Assembly (NCBI RefSeq): GCF_900106645.1
Contig: NZ_FNMV01000002.1
Coordinates: 186,001-250,000, forward strand
Source of the DNA: Flavobacterium degerlachei
Lineage (GTDB): Bacteria; Bacteroidota; Bacteroidia; Flavobacteriales; Flavobacteriaceae
DNA length: 64,000 bases
Direction: 5' to 3'
Shown here piece after piece: positions 8,986 through 18,410 of the stretch (within the stretch, counting starts at the first letter, position 1; each line of letters begins with the position of its first letter). The notes beneath the pieces are model-generated. The model was not told the DNA's origin. It was given only the letters and a program-made list of their open reading frames with translations, and made no database searches. A program made the translations under genes and the position numbers.

Positions 8986-9358
8986 TATTGCATGCATTAT
9001 AGACGACGATCCCATTTTCGTATTTGGTACAAAAAAAATTATGCAGTTAGCTAATTTTTGTGAAAGCTTCATGGTATTTCATAACGGAAAAGATGCTTAT
9101 GAAAAATTAAAAGCTATTATAATTAATGAGGAAAAACTACCTGATTTAATCTTACTAGATTTAAATATGCCTATTTGGGACGGTTGGGAATTTCTTGATG
9201 AGTTTATTAAAATACCAAATGATAGACCCGTTACAATTTATATCATAACAAGTTCAGTTGACCCTGCGGATGTTGAGAAAGCAAAATCCTATGATTTAGT
9301 GAGTAATTATATAGTAAAACCAATAACGATGGAAGAATTAAAGAAAATGATGGTTTAA
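8972..9358 (+). CDS. Single-domain response regulator receiver protein
   Basis: A 128-aa stand-alone receiver domain with no DNA-binding output. It has the acidic pocket (Asp11-13), phospho-acceptor Asp63 in LLDLNMP, the Thr93/Ser94 switch and Lys116 in VKP. It overlaps the upstream kinase gene by 14 bp, so the kinase is its probable phospho-donor. Single-domain regulators of this kind act by binding a target protein or by phosphorelay. The target is not encoded next to it. Confidence 0.9.
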   Translation: MKKIDIACIIDDDPIFVFGTKKIMQLANFCESFMVFHNGKDAYEKLKAIIINEEKLPDLILLDLNMPIWDGWEFLDEFIKIPNDRPVTIYIITSSVDPADVEKAKSYDLVSNYIVKPITMEELKKMMV

Positions 9359-9649
9359 TTACTTTCCTAAAACAGTTCTTTAAATAGTAAAAATGAGACT
9401 ACTTATTCCTTTATAACCTAAGGAAAAGCTTGTGTCATTTTTTTATTGCCTTTAGTCATCCAACACCTTTTTTTAAGTTGAGCTAAAACATACGTTTTAA
9501 TTCATATAGTAACACTCAACAAATTTCACTCTTCATACAACTACAGAGTTACTAAATAGTTACTAACTTATTATTTCGTACTTTTATAGGTACTGATTCC
9601 TTTATTACATTAAAAAAATAAGTTATTTAACTCCATAAACTAGAATTAG

Positions 9650-11161
9650 ATGTCTGTACCATATAACACTTTAAAACTGGTTCATCTTGGTATCGATACC
9701 CAAAAAGAACATGTCGTATTCATTCGTAAGGACTGCTATATATGCAAATCAGAAGGTTTTGAGGCACTTAATAGGGTGTTAATAACAGTTAAAGGAAAAT
9801 CTTTAATCGCGACTTTATATATTATTACAGATGGAATTCTGAAACCTGGGAAAGCAGGAATATCTGAAAGTGCATGGTACAATTTAAATGCAAAAGATGA
9901 TGATGAAATCAGCTTTTCTCATGTCCAACCAGTCATTTCTATGCGGAGTATACGTGCTAAAATGTATGGAAAAAAACTAAATTATGAGGCCTTCCAAAAC
10001 ATTATTGATGATATTGTAAAGGGTCAATATTCTAATATTGAGATTGCCGCTTTCATAACTGCTTGTGGTGGAGACAACCTCAGCATTCATGAAATAATTG
10101 GCCTTACGAAAGCAATGGTTAATTCAGGTAAAAAGCTTTCTTGGAGAAAAAAAATTGTAGTAGACAAACATTGCGTTGGTGGTCTTCCGGGAAATAGAAC
10201 AACACCAATTGTCGTCGCTATCATAGCTGAGTTTGGGCTTACAATACCTAAAACTTCTTCCCGTGCCATTACATCTCCAGCTGGGACTGCTGATACATTA
10301 GAGACGATGACAGAAGTTAACCTTTCGATTAAAGAAATCCAAAAAGTGGTGGAAAAACAAAATGGTTGCTTTGTCTGGGGAGGCTCAATAAAATTAAGTC
10401 CTGCCGATGACATTTTAATACGCGTTGAACGAGCCCTTGATGTCGATGGCGAAGGACAAATGATTGCTTCCGTATTATCCAAAAAATCAGCGGCAGGTTC
10501 CACTCATGTAGTTATTGATATTCCAATTGGAAAAACAGCCAAGGTCAGAACAGAGGAAGACGCCGAAAAATTGAAATACTACTTCAATGTCGTAGGAAAA
10601 GCAATTGGTATAGAAGTAAAAGTACTTTTTACTGATGGTTCGCAACCCATAGGTAGGGGAATTGGCCCTTCACTTGAAGCCATGGACGTGTTAAGTGTAT
10701 TGCGAAATGAAAAAAATGCTCCCCAAGACTTAAGAAATAAAGCGTTATATCTTGCTGCTAATATAATCGATCTGGTACATAGCAAACCACATGAAAATGG
10801 GTTAGATATAGCCGAAAAAATACTTTCCTCTGGACAGGCATATGAAAAATTCATGGCTATTTGTAAAGCCCAAGGTGGATTTAAGGAGCCTGAATACGCC
10901 ATCTATAAAATGGAAATTCATGCAGAGAAATCGGGAATTGTAATCGAAATTGACAACCGAAAACTGGCTAAAATTGCTAAGCTTGCCGGAGCTCCACATG
11001 ATCGCAAAGCAGGCGTTTTTCTGCAAACCCCTTTGAATACAAAAGTGAATAAAGGTGATTTGCTCTTTTGCATTTATGCGGAAACGGAAGGGGAATTGAA
11101 ATACGCAATAGAGTATATGAAAAGCGAACCGGATATTATTTTAATAGAATCAGTGTCATGA
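9650..11161 (+). CDS. Thymidine/AMP phosphorylase family protein (DeoA family, 503 aa)
   Basis: A nucleoside or nucleotide phosphorylase. The glycosyltransferase-3 core holds DKHCVGGLPGNRTTPI and SRAITSPAGTADTLE, the phosphate and pyrimidine-site signatures. An extra N-terminal domain of about 90 residues precedes the core, as in the long archaeal AMP-phosphorylase-like subgroup rather than in E. coli DeoA (about 440 aa). The stop overlaps the start of the PRPP synthetase gene (ATGA at 11158-11161). In archaea such enzymes make ribose 1,5-bisphosphate from NMPs; pairing with a PRPP synthetase suggests ribose-phosphate recycling. Whether the substrate here is thymidine or an NMP cannot be told. 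Confidence 0.85.
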   Translation: MSVPYNTLKLVHLGIDTQKEHVVFIRKDCYICKSEGFEALNRVLITVKGKSLIATLYIITDGILKPGKAGISESAWYNLNAKDDDEISFSHVQPVISMRSIRAKMYGKKLNYEAFQNIIDDIVKGQYSNIEIAAFITACGGDNLSIHEIIGLTKAMVNSGKKLSWRKKIVVDKHCVGGLPGNRTTPIVVAIIAEFGLTIPKTSSRAITSPAGTADTLETMTEVNLSIKEIQKVVEKQNGCFVWGGSIKLSPADDILIRVERALDVDGEGQMIASVLSKKSAAGSTHVVIDIPIGKTAKVRTEEDAEKLKYYFNVVGKAIGIEVKVLFTDGSQPIGRGIGPSLEAMDVLSVLRNEKNAPQDLRNKALYLAANIIDLVHSKPHENGLDIAEKILSSGQAYEKFMAICKAQGGFKEPEYAIYKMEIHAEKSGIVIEIDNRKLAKIAKLAGAPHDRKAGVFLQTPLNTKVNKGDLLFCIYAETEGELKYAIEYMKSEPDIILIESVS

Positions 11162-12024
11162 AAAAAATATTTTTTGCATTACCAGGAAACGAAAATCTGA
11201 CTGATAGACTTATTCAAAGAGAAAATGCTGAAAAGGGCGCCTTTGAACTGAGACAGTTTCCCGATGGAGAAACTTATATTAGGATTCTATCAAGTGTAAA
11301 GAATAAGATAGTGGTTTTAGTTTGCACGCTTCATCAACCAGACGCTAAATTACTCCCTCTTTATTTTTTGTCTAAAAAAGTAAAAGAGATGGGTGCGAAT
11401 ACTCTTACCCTAGTCGCTCCATATCTTTCATATATGCGGCAAGACACCATTTTTAATCCAGGGGAAGCAGTCACCTCTACTTATTTTGCCCATTTAGTAT
11501 CTGGTTTTGTAGATTCTTTGATTACGATTGATCCACACTTACATAGAAGATCTTCATTATCTGAAATTTATACCATCCCTACAAAAGTAGCGCATGCCGC
11601 AAACCATATTTCTGAATGGATAAAAACCAATATTGATTTCCCACTATTAATTGGGCCAGATGGAGAAAGTGAGCAATGGGTATCTGAAGTGGCTAAAAAG
11701 GCTAATGCTCCCTATATAATATTGACTAAAATTAGACGTGGAGATCGCGACGTAGAAGTTTCTATTCCTCATATTGACATTTACAAAAATCATATCCCCG
11801 TTTTAATAGATGACATTATTTCAACGGGACGAACCATGCTAGAAACCATAGGTCATTTGAAAGCTGCAGGAATGAAGCCAGCTATTTGCATTGGTGTCCA
11901 TGCCGTTTTCGCAGGAAATTCATTTCAGGAAATTAAAGATTCTGGTGCAAAGGAAATCATTACATGTAATACCATTCCTCATAAAAGCAATCAAATCGAT
12001 ATTAGCGATTTGTTGAGCTTATAA
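11158..12024 (+). CDS. prs: Ribose-phosphate pyrophosphokinase (PRPP synthetase, short form)
   Basis: Makes PRPP from ribose 5-phosphate and ATP. At 288 aa it is shorter than the usual ~310-aa Prs. It has FPDGETYIRI near the N-terminus, YLSYMRQD in the ATP-site region, a DPHLHR metal-binding motif and the PRPP-binding loop VLIDDIISTGRT near the C-terminus. I chose ATG 11158, which overlaps the phosphorylase stop, over the longer in-frame extension to 11068 that lies inside the upstream gene. It is probably a second, pathway-specific PRPP synthetase rather than the main housekeeping enzyme, given its length and context. Confidence 0.88.
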   Translation: MKKIFFALPGNENLTDRLIQRENAEKGAFELRQFPDGETYIRILSSVKNKIVVLVCTLHQPDAKLLPLYFLSKKVKEMGANTLTLVAPYLSYMRQDTIFNPGEAVTSTYFAHLVSGFVDSLITIDPHLHRRSSLSEIYTIPTKVAHAANHISEWIKTNIDFPLLIGPDGESEQWVSEVAKKANAPYIILTKIRRGDRDVEVSIPHIDIYKNHIPVLIDDIISTGRTMLETIGHLKAAGMKPAICIGVHAVFAGNSFQEIKDSGAKEIITCNTIPHKSNQIDISDLLSL

Positions 12025-12310
12025 TCTAAAAAGTTATACCGATTTTTCATAATAACTGAATATAAAGTCACCAAATTGCTTTCAATTTACAATTTTACCT
12101 CAACTCTTATGAGCTATTGCCTTCCCTTCCTTTCATGGCAAGAATCTACTGCAATACTAAAATCATTTTATTTTTTTCTTCGCTACACTTTATAAGAATT
12201 TACCTGCTAAAGTTCATATTGTTCATTCTGCAAACTCCTTTTATCGACAAAACCATCAAAATAACAGATTAACAACAACTGAAATGTCTGATAATCAATA
12301 AATTAGTCCG

Positions 12311-12318
12311 TATATTTG
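12311..12318 (+). promoter_or_regulatory. Probable promoter -7 element for the Mla-like operon
   Basis: TATATTTG fits TAnnTTTG, 33 bp before the ATG at 12352. The ~328-bp gap 12025-12351 is otherwise AT-rich with no other feature I can support. The predicted transcript start (about 12324) falls after the alternative TTG at 12316, which favours the ATG. Confidence 0.5.
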
Positions 12319-12351
12319 AGTAGCCCCTTTACTATTAAAAATTATTTCATT

Positions 12352-13140
12352 ATGCCTATGAATGCTGTTTTTAACATAATAGAACTTTTCAAATCCTTTT
12401 TACTTGAAATTGGTGAACTCTCTTTTTTCGCTGCGCGCTTTTTTAGAGAATCATTTAAACGTCCAGTAGAGTTCAAGGAATTCCTTCGCCAATGCTATAA
12501 TATGGGTAATCGTTCCCTATTACTTGTTGCGGTTACAGGATTTATTATTGGATTAGTTTTTACCCTTCAATCACGTCCAACGCTTCAGGAGTTTGGAGCC
12601 GTCTCCTGGATGCCTTCGATGGTAAGTATTTCCATAATAAGAGAGATTGGTCCCATTATAACGGCACTGATTTGCGCGGGTCGAATAGGCTCTGGAATAG
12701 GAGCTGAATTAGGTTCTATGAGAGTAACGGAACAAATTGATGCCATGGAAGTGTCAGGTACAAATCCCTTTAAATATCTAGTTGTTACCCGAATTATGGC
12801 AACGACATTTATGCTACCCATATTAGTGTTTTTTGGAGACGCCATAGCACTCTTTGGTTCGTATCTCGTTGAAAATATAAAAGGGAACGTTTCCTTTTTA
12901 TTGTATTTCAATCAGGTATTTGATGCGTTGGAATTTGGAGATTTAATGCCTGCAACAATCAAAACGTTCTTTTTTGGTTTTGCAATAGGCCTAGTAGGCT
13001 GTTTCAAGGGCTACTATTGTAAAAAGGGTACAGCGGGTGTAGGTGTTGCCGCTAATTCAGCGGTAGTTTTTACCTCCATGCTCCTATTCATTATTGACTT
13101 TATAGCTGTTTTCGTAACCGACATTTTTTATGATTTATAA
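12352..13140 (+). CDS. mlaE: MlaE-family ABC transporter permease
   Basis: An inner-membrane permease of a phospholipid or hydrophobic-substrate ABC transporter linked to MCE proteins. The 262-aa product has the MlaE hallmarks: FIIGLVFTLQSRPTLQEFGA, an IREIGPIITALICAGRIGSGIGAELGSM-type block with the conserved EIGP (given here only as the motif), and MRVTEQIDAMEV. Five to six TM segments are visible. ATG 12352 is preferred over an upstream TTG because the promoter lies between them. The ATPase gene follows 6 bp downstream and the MCE protein after that, forming a compact operon. Confidence 0.9.
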   Translation: MPMNAVFNIIELFKSFLLEIGELSFFAARFFRESFKRPVEFKEFLRQCYNMGNRSLLLVAVTGFIIGLVFTLQSRPTLQEFGAVSWMPSMVSISIIREIGPIITALICAGRIGSGIGAELGSMRVTEQIDAMEVSGTNPFKYLVVTRIMATTFMLPILVFFGDAIALFGSYLVENIKGNVSFLLYFNQVFDALEFGDLMPATIKTFFFGFAIGLVGCFKGYYCKKGTAGVGVAANSAVVFTSMLLFIIDFIAVFVTDIFYDL

Positions 13141-13146
13141 CTAATT

Positions 13147-13899
13147 ATGAGTACAACCATGCCAAATAAGAAACCCATTATAGAAATCAAGGACTTGAGA
13201 AAAAGTTATGGTGACAATCATGTTTTGAATGGTTTTAATATGGTATTAAATGAAGGAGAAAACTTGGTTATCATGGGGAAATCTGGTTCTGGAAAATCTG
13301 TAATGATAAAATGCTTAATCGGACTAGAAAGACCAGACAGCGGAACCATTATTGTTATGGGAGAAACTATCGGGGAACTAAGTCGGACAACACTAGACGA
13401 ACTAAGAACAGAGATTGGTTTTCTTTTTCAAGGAAGTGCACTTTATGACTCTATGACTGTTCGCGAAAATTTGGAGTTCCCGTTACGACGACATACCAAA
13501 AAATTTGGAATCTTAAAAGACACAACGCCCTTAGTAATGGAGGCTCTCGAGAGTGTAGGCTTAGCACATGCAGTAAACTTAATGCCTGCAGAACTTTCAG
13601 GAGGAATGAAACGAAGAATTGCTCTTGCCAGAACCTTGATTCTGCAACCAAAAATCATACTCTATGATGAGCCCACAACAGGACTAGATCCCATAACAGC
13701 AAAGGAAATATTGATACTTATGAAATCAATCCAAGATAAATACAATACATCAGCAATTATAATTACCCACGACGTCGATTGTGCTCGAGTGATTTCGAAT
13801 AGAATGATTTTGCTCGTCGACGGTATCAATTATGCAGAAGGCACTTTTGAAGAATTATCAAAATCTACTGATCCTCAGGTTCAGGCTTTCTTTAAATAA
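13147..13899 (+). CDS. mlaF: MlaF-like ABC transporter ATP-binding protein
   Basis: The energising ATPase of the Mla-type transporter, 250 aa. Walker A is GKSGSGKS, the Q-loop is FLFQGSALYDSM, the signature is LSGGMKRR, Walker B is ILYDEPTTGLDP and the switch His is in IITHDV. The substitution of GM for GQ in the signature motif is common in this subfamily. It lies 6 bp after the permease and 8 bp before the MCE gene. It is expected to bind MlaE on the cytoplasmic face. Confidence 0.92.
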   Translation: MSTTMPNKKPIIEIKDLRKSYGDNHVLNGFNMVLNEGENLVIMGKSGSGKSVMIKCLIGLERPDSGTIIVMGETIGELSRTTLDELRTEIGFLFQGSALYDSMTVRENLEFPLRRHTKKFGILKDTTPLVMEALESVGLAHAVNLMPAELSGGMKRRIALARTLILQPKIILYDEPTTGLDPITAKEILILMKSIQDKYNTSAIIITHDVDCARVISNRMILLVDGINYAEGTFEELSKSTDPQVQAFFK

Positions 13900-13907
13900 C
13901 TACAGAC

Positions 13908-14885
13908 ATGGAAAAAACAACAACACAAAAAATAAGACTAGGCCTCTTTGTAATAATTGGGCTGCTAATTTTCGTTTTAGCCACTTATCTAATTGGCGAT
14001 AAGCAAAAAATGTTTGGTAATACCGTGCAACTAGCAACCAGCTTCAACAACGTAAATGGTTTACAATTAGGAAATAATGTACGCTACTCCGGTGTAAATG
14101 TGGGAACGGTACGAAACATCGAAATGATTGGAGATACTAATATTCGAGTAGAAATGATCATCGATAAAGAAATATTTAAACACATTAAAAAAAATGCAGT
14201 CGCCACCATAGGTTCTGATGGATTAGTGGGAAGTATGGTTATAAATATCTTACCAGGCAAAGGCATGGCAGATTTAGTTGAGCCAGGTTATGAAATCAGC
14301 TCCCTAAATCGCATCCGTACAGATGACCTTTTAAATACGTTTAGCAAAACAAATAAAAATGCCGAACAGCTAACAGAGAATTTACTTAAAATCACAAATG
14401 AAATTAATGATGGAGAAGGAACTGTGGGATTACTGGTCAATGATATCGCCATGGCAAAGGACCTAAAGTTAACCATGAGTTATTTGAAAGTATCGAGTCA
14501 AAAAACCTCCGAATCGATTTCAAATTTGAATAGACTAATTGCCACTTTAAACAATAAGGATAATGTTGTTGGTATTTTAAAGGATACGGCTGTAGCCAAT
14601 AGGATCCGAAATATAGTAGGCAATTTAGACAATACAAGTATCGAAATAAATAAAGCGGTTAGCAATGTGAATAAAACTGTTTTAAACATAAAAGACGGTA
14701 AAGGCGCGCTGAACTACCTTTCCAATGATCCTGGGTTGGTTCGAAAAATAGATTCGACAATGACAAATGTGAATGAGGCCAGCATACGCTTGAATGAAGA
14801 TTTAGAAGCCTTAAAACACAATTTTCTATTTCGCGGATACTTTAGAAAATTAGAAAGAGAAAAATTGCGGGAGCAAAAAAAATAG
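13908..14885 (+). CDS. mlaD: MlaD/MCE domain protein
   Basis: The periplasmic, membrane-anchored lipid-binding subunit of the transporter. One N-terminal TM anchor (about 9-28) is followed by an MCE domain (about 38-118; NNVNGLQLGNNVRYSGVNVG). A long helical region (about 135-310) contains several Asn/Thr-rich coiled-coil segments. At 325 aa it is longer than E. coli MlaD (~180) and resembles the long MCE proteins of Bacteroidota. The C-terminal helical part may span the periplasm toward the outer membrane; this is inference from family architecture. Confidence 0.88.
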   Translation: MEKTTTQKIRLGLFVIIGLLIFVLATYLIGDKQKMFGNTVQLATSFNNVNGLQLGNNVRYSGVNVGTVRNIEMIGDTNIRVEMIIDKEIFKHIKKNAVATIGSDGLVGSMVINILPGKGMADLVEPGYEISSLNRIRTDDLLNTFSKTNKNAEQLTENLLKITNEINDGEGTVGLLVNDIAMAKDLKLTMSYLKVSSQKTSESISNLNRLIATLNNKDNVVGILKDTAVANRIRNIVGNLDNTSIEINKAVSNVNKTVLNIKDGKGALNYLSNDPGLVRKIDSTMTNVNEASIRLNEDLEALKHNFLFRGYFRKLEREKLREQKK

Positions 14886-14928
14886 GCAATTGAAATAGTA
14901 CAGAGTTAAAATTCCAAAACAGCCAATT

Positions 14929-15966
14929 ATGATTACTATAGAAAAACTTGGTACTATACTAAGTCCCACTAATTTCGAATTTGAAAACACTGGTGTCTTA
15001 AATCCAGCCGTATATCAAGACGGAAATACACTTCATATTCTATATCGGGCAGTCCAAGACGGAAATTCATCCACCATTGGCTACGCCAAAACAGATGGCC
15101 CGACGACTATTGTCGAGAGAATGGAAAAGCCTTTGATTACAAGAGATTTTGAATATGAGAAGCAAGGAGTCGAAGACCCTCGAATTGTAAAAATTGAAGA
15201 TACCTTTTACATAACTTATACTGCTTTTGACGGTATTAATGCCATGGGAGCACTAGCCACGTCTAAAGATTTAATCCATTTTGAAAAACAAGGAATCATC
15301 ACCCCAAAAGTCAACTACGAGCAATATGAAAGCCATGTGAATTATTGCAATGAAAACAAATTGAACCCTAAATACCATCAATATTATAACTTATTTGCCC
15401 AAATAGGAGTCGTAGGTGATGAGACTCGGTTATTACGAGATAAGGATGTGGTGTTATTCCCAAGAAAAATCAATGGTCAATTTGTGCTTCTGCACAGAAT
15501 ATGGCCGGGAATCCAAATAGTAAAGTTTAACGACTGGAACGAATTGACTCTCAGTTTTTGGGTAGAATACCTCAGAAATTTAACCGATTATATTATTCTG
15601 GACCCGAAAGACTCTTATGAAATGAATTATATCGGAGCGGGAGTACCTCCAATTGAAACTCCAGACGGATGGTTATTAATATATCATGGTGTACACGAAA
15701 CAACAACTGGTAAAGTCTACCATGCAAAAGCCGCTCTATTGCATTTAGACAAACCTGAAATGGAGATTTCCAGATTGCCCTACCCTCTTTTTTCACCAAT
15801 AAAACAATGGGAAAAAAATGGCGTGGTAAACAACATTGTCTTCCCTACAGGTCATGCATTATTTGAAAATGATCTTTACATCTATTACGGTGCCGCTGAC
15901 AAGCACATTGCTGTGGCAAAAATGAATATCAATGAAGTACTTCTTGAATTAAAAAAACAACCTTAA
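14929..15966 (+). CDS. GH130 family glycosidase/mannosyl phosphorylase
   Basis: A 345-aa five-bladed beta-propeller enzyme of family GH130, which phosphorolyses beta-mannosides to mannose 1-phosphate. Propeller repeats appear as NPAVYQDGNTLHILYR, EDPRIVKIEDTFYITYTAFDG and a late GVVNNIVFPTGHALFENDLYIYYG-type blade (quoted as a motif only). The Asp in VEDPRI fits the catalytic acid site of the family. No signal peptide is present, so it is cytoplasmic. A GT4 fusion glycosyltransferase follows 12 bp downstream, suggesting the two make and recycle the same mannan-like glycan. The specific linkage is unknown. Confidence 0.85.
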   Translation: MITIEKLGTILSPTNFEFENTGVLNPAVYQDGNTLHILYRAVQDGNSSTIGYAKTDGPTTIVERMEKPLITRDFEYEKQGVEDPRIVKIEDTFYITYTAFDGINAMGALATSKDLIHFEKQGIITPKVNYEQYESHVNYCNENKLNPKYHQYYNLFAQIGVVGDETRLLRDKDVVLFPRKINGQFVLLHRIWPGIQIVKFNDWNELTLSFWVEYLRNLTDYIILDPKDSYEMNYIGAGVPPIETPDGWLLIYHGVHETTTGKVYHAKAALLHLDKPEMEISRLPYPLFSPIKQWEKNGVVNNIVFPTGHALFENDLYIYYGAADKHIAVAKMNINEVLLELKKQP

Positions 15967-15978
15967 AACATTACGGAA

Positions 15979-18198
15979 ATGAAGTTTGAAAAAGAAATAA
16001 AAATGCTAATTGTAAGTTCCTATCCCCCTCGAGAGTGTGGATTGGCAACTTTTTCAAATGACATTGTCAATGCAGTAAAAAATGTATTTGGTGATACATT
16101 GCCTATTGAAGTGTGCGCTCTACAAAATAAAAAAGACCAATACCAATACAATCAGGAAGTGGTCTACACTATAACTTCTTCCAAGTTAGAAGAATTCCAA
16201 ATTATAGCCGAAAAAATAAACGAACGAAAAGATATTGGGTTGGTTTGCATTCAGCATGAGTTTGGACTTTATGGTGGCGAATACGGTGATTATGTCCTTG
16301 CATTCATATTGGCTTTAAACAAACCAATCGCTACTATTTTTCATACAGTATTACCAAATCCTGATCAAAAACGAAAAAAAATAGTTCATGCCATAGCAGA
16401 TCTATCAGACAAAATAATAGTGCTAACTAAAAAATCTCGTGAGATTTTGACATCTCATTATGACTGTTCCATGTCCAAAATCCAAGTAATTCCACATGGC
16501 AATCACAGCATACTTTGGGAGCAGAAAGCAAAGCTAAAAGATAAGTATGGACTATCAGATAAAATAGTACTGTCCACTTTTGGTCTCATAAGCGAAAACA
16601 AGAATATTGAAACAACATTATTTGCCTTAACAGAAATCGTAAAAAAACATCCACAAATTGTCTATTTCATAATTGGTAAAACTCATCCTGAAATTATTAG
16701 AAAGGAGGGAGAGAAATATCGTAATCTATTAATTGCCACAGTACAGGAACTACAATTAGAAGACAACGTTGTATTCATCAATGAATATCTTGAATTGAAG
16801 GAACTCTTGGAATATTTAACATTATCCGATATCTATCTTTTTTCCTCAAAAGACCCTAATCAGGCGGTGAGCGGTACTTTTGCTTACGCTATGAGTTGCG
16901 GATGTGCAGTTATTTCGACCCCAATTCCGCATGCCGTTGAAGCGCTTGAACATAATGCTGGTATATTATTAAAAGAATTTGATAATCCAGAAGAATTTAA
17001 AGCCGCAATATTGCGACTTGTTGAAAATAAAGAAGAGCGAATTGCGATGGGGAAAAATGCTTTTTCCTTATCACATGCCCCGGCTTGGGAGAACATAGCC
17101 ATACAATATGGATTGATGTTTGGTGAATTGACAAACAGAGTAGAGGATTTACAGTTCAATATGCCACCACTCAAAATAGATCATATTAAGAAACTAACAA
17201 CAGACCTTGGTATATTACAGTTTTCAAAATTTTCTGAACCTGATCCGGAATCTGGATACACTTTAGACGATAATGCAAGGGCGCTAATTGATATGGTTAT
17301 GTACAATAAAATTTTTCCAGATGATGAAAGCTTGATAATGGCAAGCACCTATCTTAAATACATTGAAGATATTCAAAGGGAAAACGGTTGGTTTGACAAC
17401 TATAAGGATTTCGACAATCAACTGACAAAGCAGAATGGCGAAGTCAATTTAGAAGATGCTAATGGAAGAGCTTTGTGGAGTTTGGGAACTGTAATTGGTC
17501 ATAAGGAAACGCTGCCTATTGAAATTGTACTAAGAGCAAAAAAATGCTGGGATAAAGCAATCCTAAGACTTGCCGATATCAATTCACCGAGGGCCATGGC
17601 CTATGCAATAAAGGGACTATATAATTATTACTCTACCCATAAAGATGAAGCAATCGAGAAACATATTGAAAAATTAGCTAATGAATTATTACGCCATTAT
17701 CAAATTAACTCAGAAGTGAACTGGTGTTGGTATGAAGATTATATGACTTATGCTAATAATGTGCTGCCGGAAGCAATGATGTACAGTTATCTGGTAACAG
17801 GAAAAATGAAATATAAAAAAATCGCACTAATCACCTTTGACTTTCTACTATCCCATTATTTCATGAAAGGGCAGTTAAAGGTAGTTTCAAACAGAAGTTG
17901 GTTTAAAAAAGAAAACGCAAGGACCTTTTATGGAGAACAGCCCATCGAAGTGGCTACAACGATAATCACTTTAGATTTGTTTAATGAAGTAACAAGGAAT
18001 AGAAAATACAAAGATCAACTCAAGCTCGCTTTCATTTGGTTTTTAGGCAATAACCATCTACAGCAAATTATGTATAATCCTGAGAATGGTGCCTCTTATG
18101 ACGGACTAGAAGACAAATGCATTAACATAAATCAGGGTGCTGAGTCAACATTATGCTTTTTTAAAGCCCGCCTGATAATGGAAAAATATTCCAGCTAA
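15979..18198 (+). CDS. Glycosyltransferase GT4 with C-terminal alpha/alpha-barrel-like domain (739 aa)
   Basis: A two-domain cytoplasmic protein. Residues 1-390 form a GT-B glycosyltransferase: N-terminal SYPPRECGLATFS, mid-region FGLISENKNIETTLFAL, and a C-terminal nucleotide-sugar site at AVSGTFAYAMSCGCAVISTPIPHAVE. Residues 400-739 are a helical domain containing SGYTLDDNARALID and YGEQPIEVATTI, which resembles the alpha/alpha-barrel fold of glycan-acting enzymes. Fusion of a GT4 domain to such a domain next to GH130 suggests synthesis and trimming of a short mannoside. No TM segments are visible. The assignment of the first domain is firm; the role of the second is inferred. Confidence 0.8.
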   Translation: MKFEKEIKMLIVSSYPPRECGLATFSNDIVNAVKNVFGDTLPIEVCALQNKKDQYQYNQEVVYTITSSKLEEFQIIAEKINERKDIGLVCIQHEFGLYGGEYGDYVLAFILALNKPIATIFHTVLPNPDQKRKKIVHAIADLSDKIIVLTKKSREILTSHYDCSMSKIQVIPHGNHSILWEQKAKLKDKYGLSDKIVLSTFGLISENKNIETTLFALTEIVKKHPQIVYFIIGKTHPEIIRKEGEKYRNLLIATVQELQLEDNVVFINEYLELKELLEYLTLSDIYLFSSKDPNQAVSGTFAYAMSCGCAVISTPIPHAVEALEHNAGILLKEFDNPEEFKAAILRLVENKEERIAMGKNAFSLSHAPAWENIAIQYGLMFGELTNRVEDLQFNMPPLKIDHIKKLTTDLGILQFSKFSEPDPESGYTLDDNARALIDMVMYNKIFPDDESLIMASTYLKYIEDIQRENGWFDNYKDFDNQLTKQNGEVNLEDANGRALWSLGTVIGHKETLPIEIVLRAKKCWDKAILRLADINSPRAMAYAIKGLYNYYSTHKDEAIEKHIEKLANELLRHYQINSEVNWCWYEDYMTYANNVLPEAMMYSYLVTGKMKYKKIALITFDFLLSHYFMKGQLKVVSNRSWFKKENARTFYGEQPIEVATTIITLDLFNEVTRNRKYKDQLKLAFIWFLGNNHLQQIMYNPENGASYDGLEDKCININQGAESTLCFFKARLIMEKYSS

Positions 18199-18410
18199 TC
18201 AACAATACCTATATGTAATAAAAAAGAACGGAAAGAATTACTGCCTGATAAACAGCTAAGTGAAAGAAATAGAATTAACAGATGGTAACTTTTTTTTTGA
18301 TATTTAAACTAATTTTTATGTTTTGACAATCAAATGTACTATATTTCGGGTCGGCTGCATCCATTATAATTAGTGGATACACATTAAAATTAAAAAAAAA
18401 ATAATTTTCT

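Noticed and set aside
11068-11157. Upstream extension of the PRPP synthetase
   Set aside because: Lies inside the phosphorylase gene; the family N-terminus begins at MKKIFFALPG.
12316-12351. TTG start for the MlaE permease
   Set aside because: The start lies in the promoter -7 element; ATG 12352 gives the expected N-terminus.
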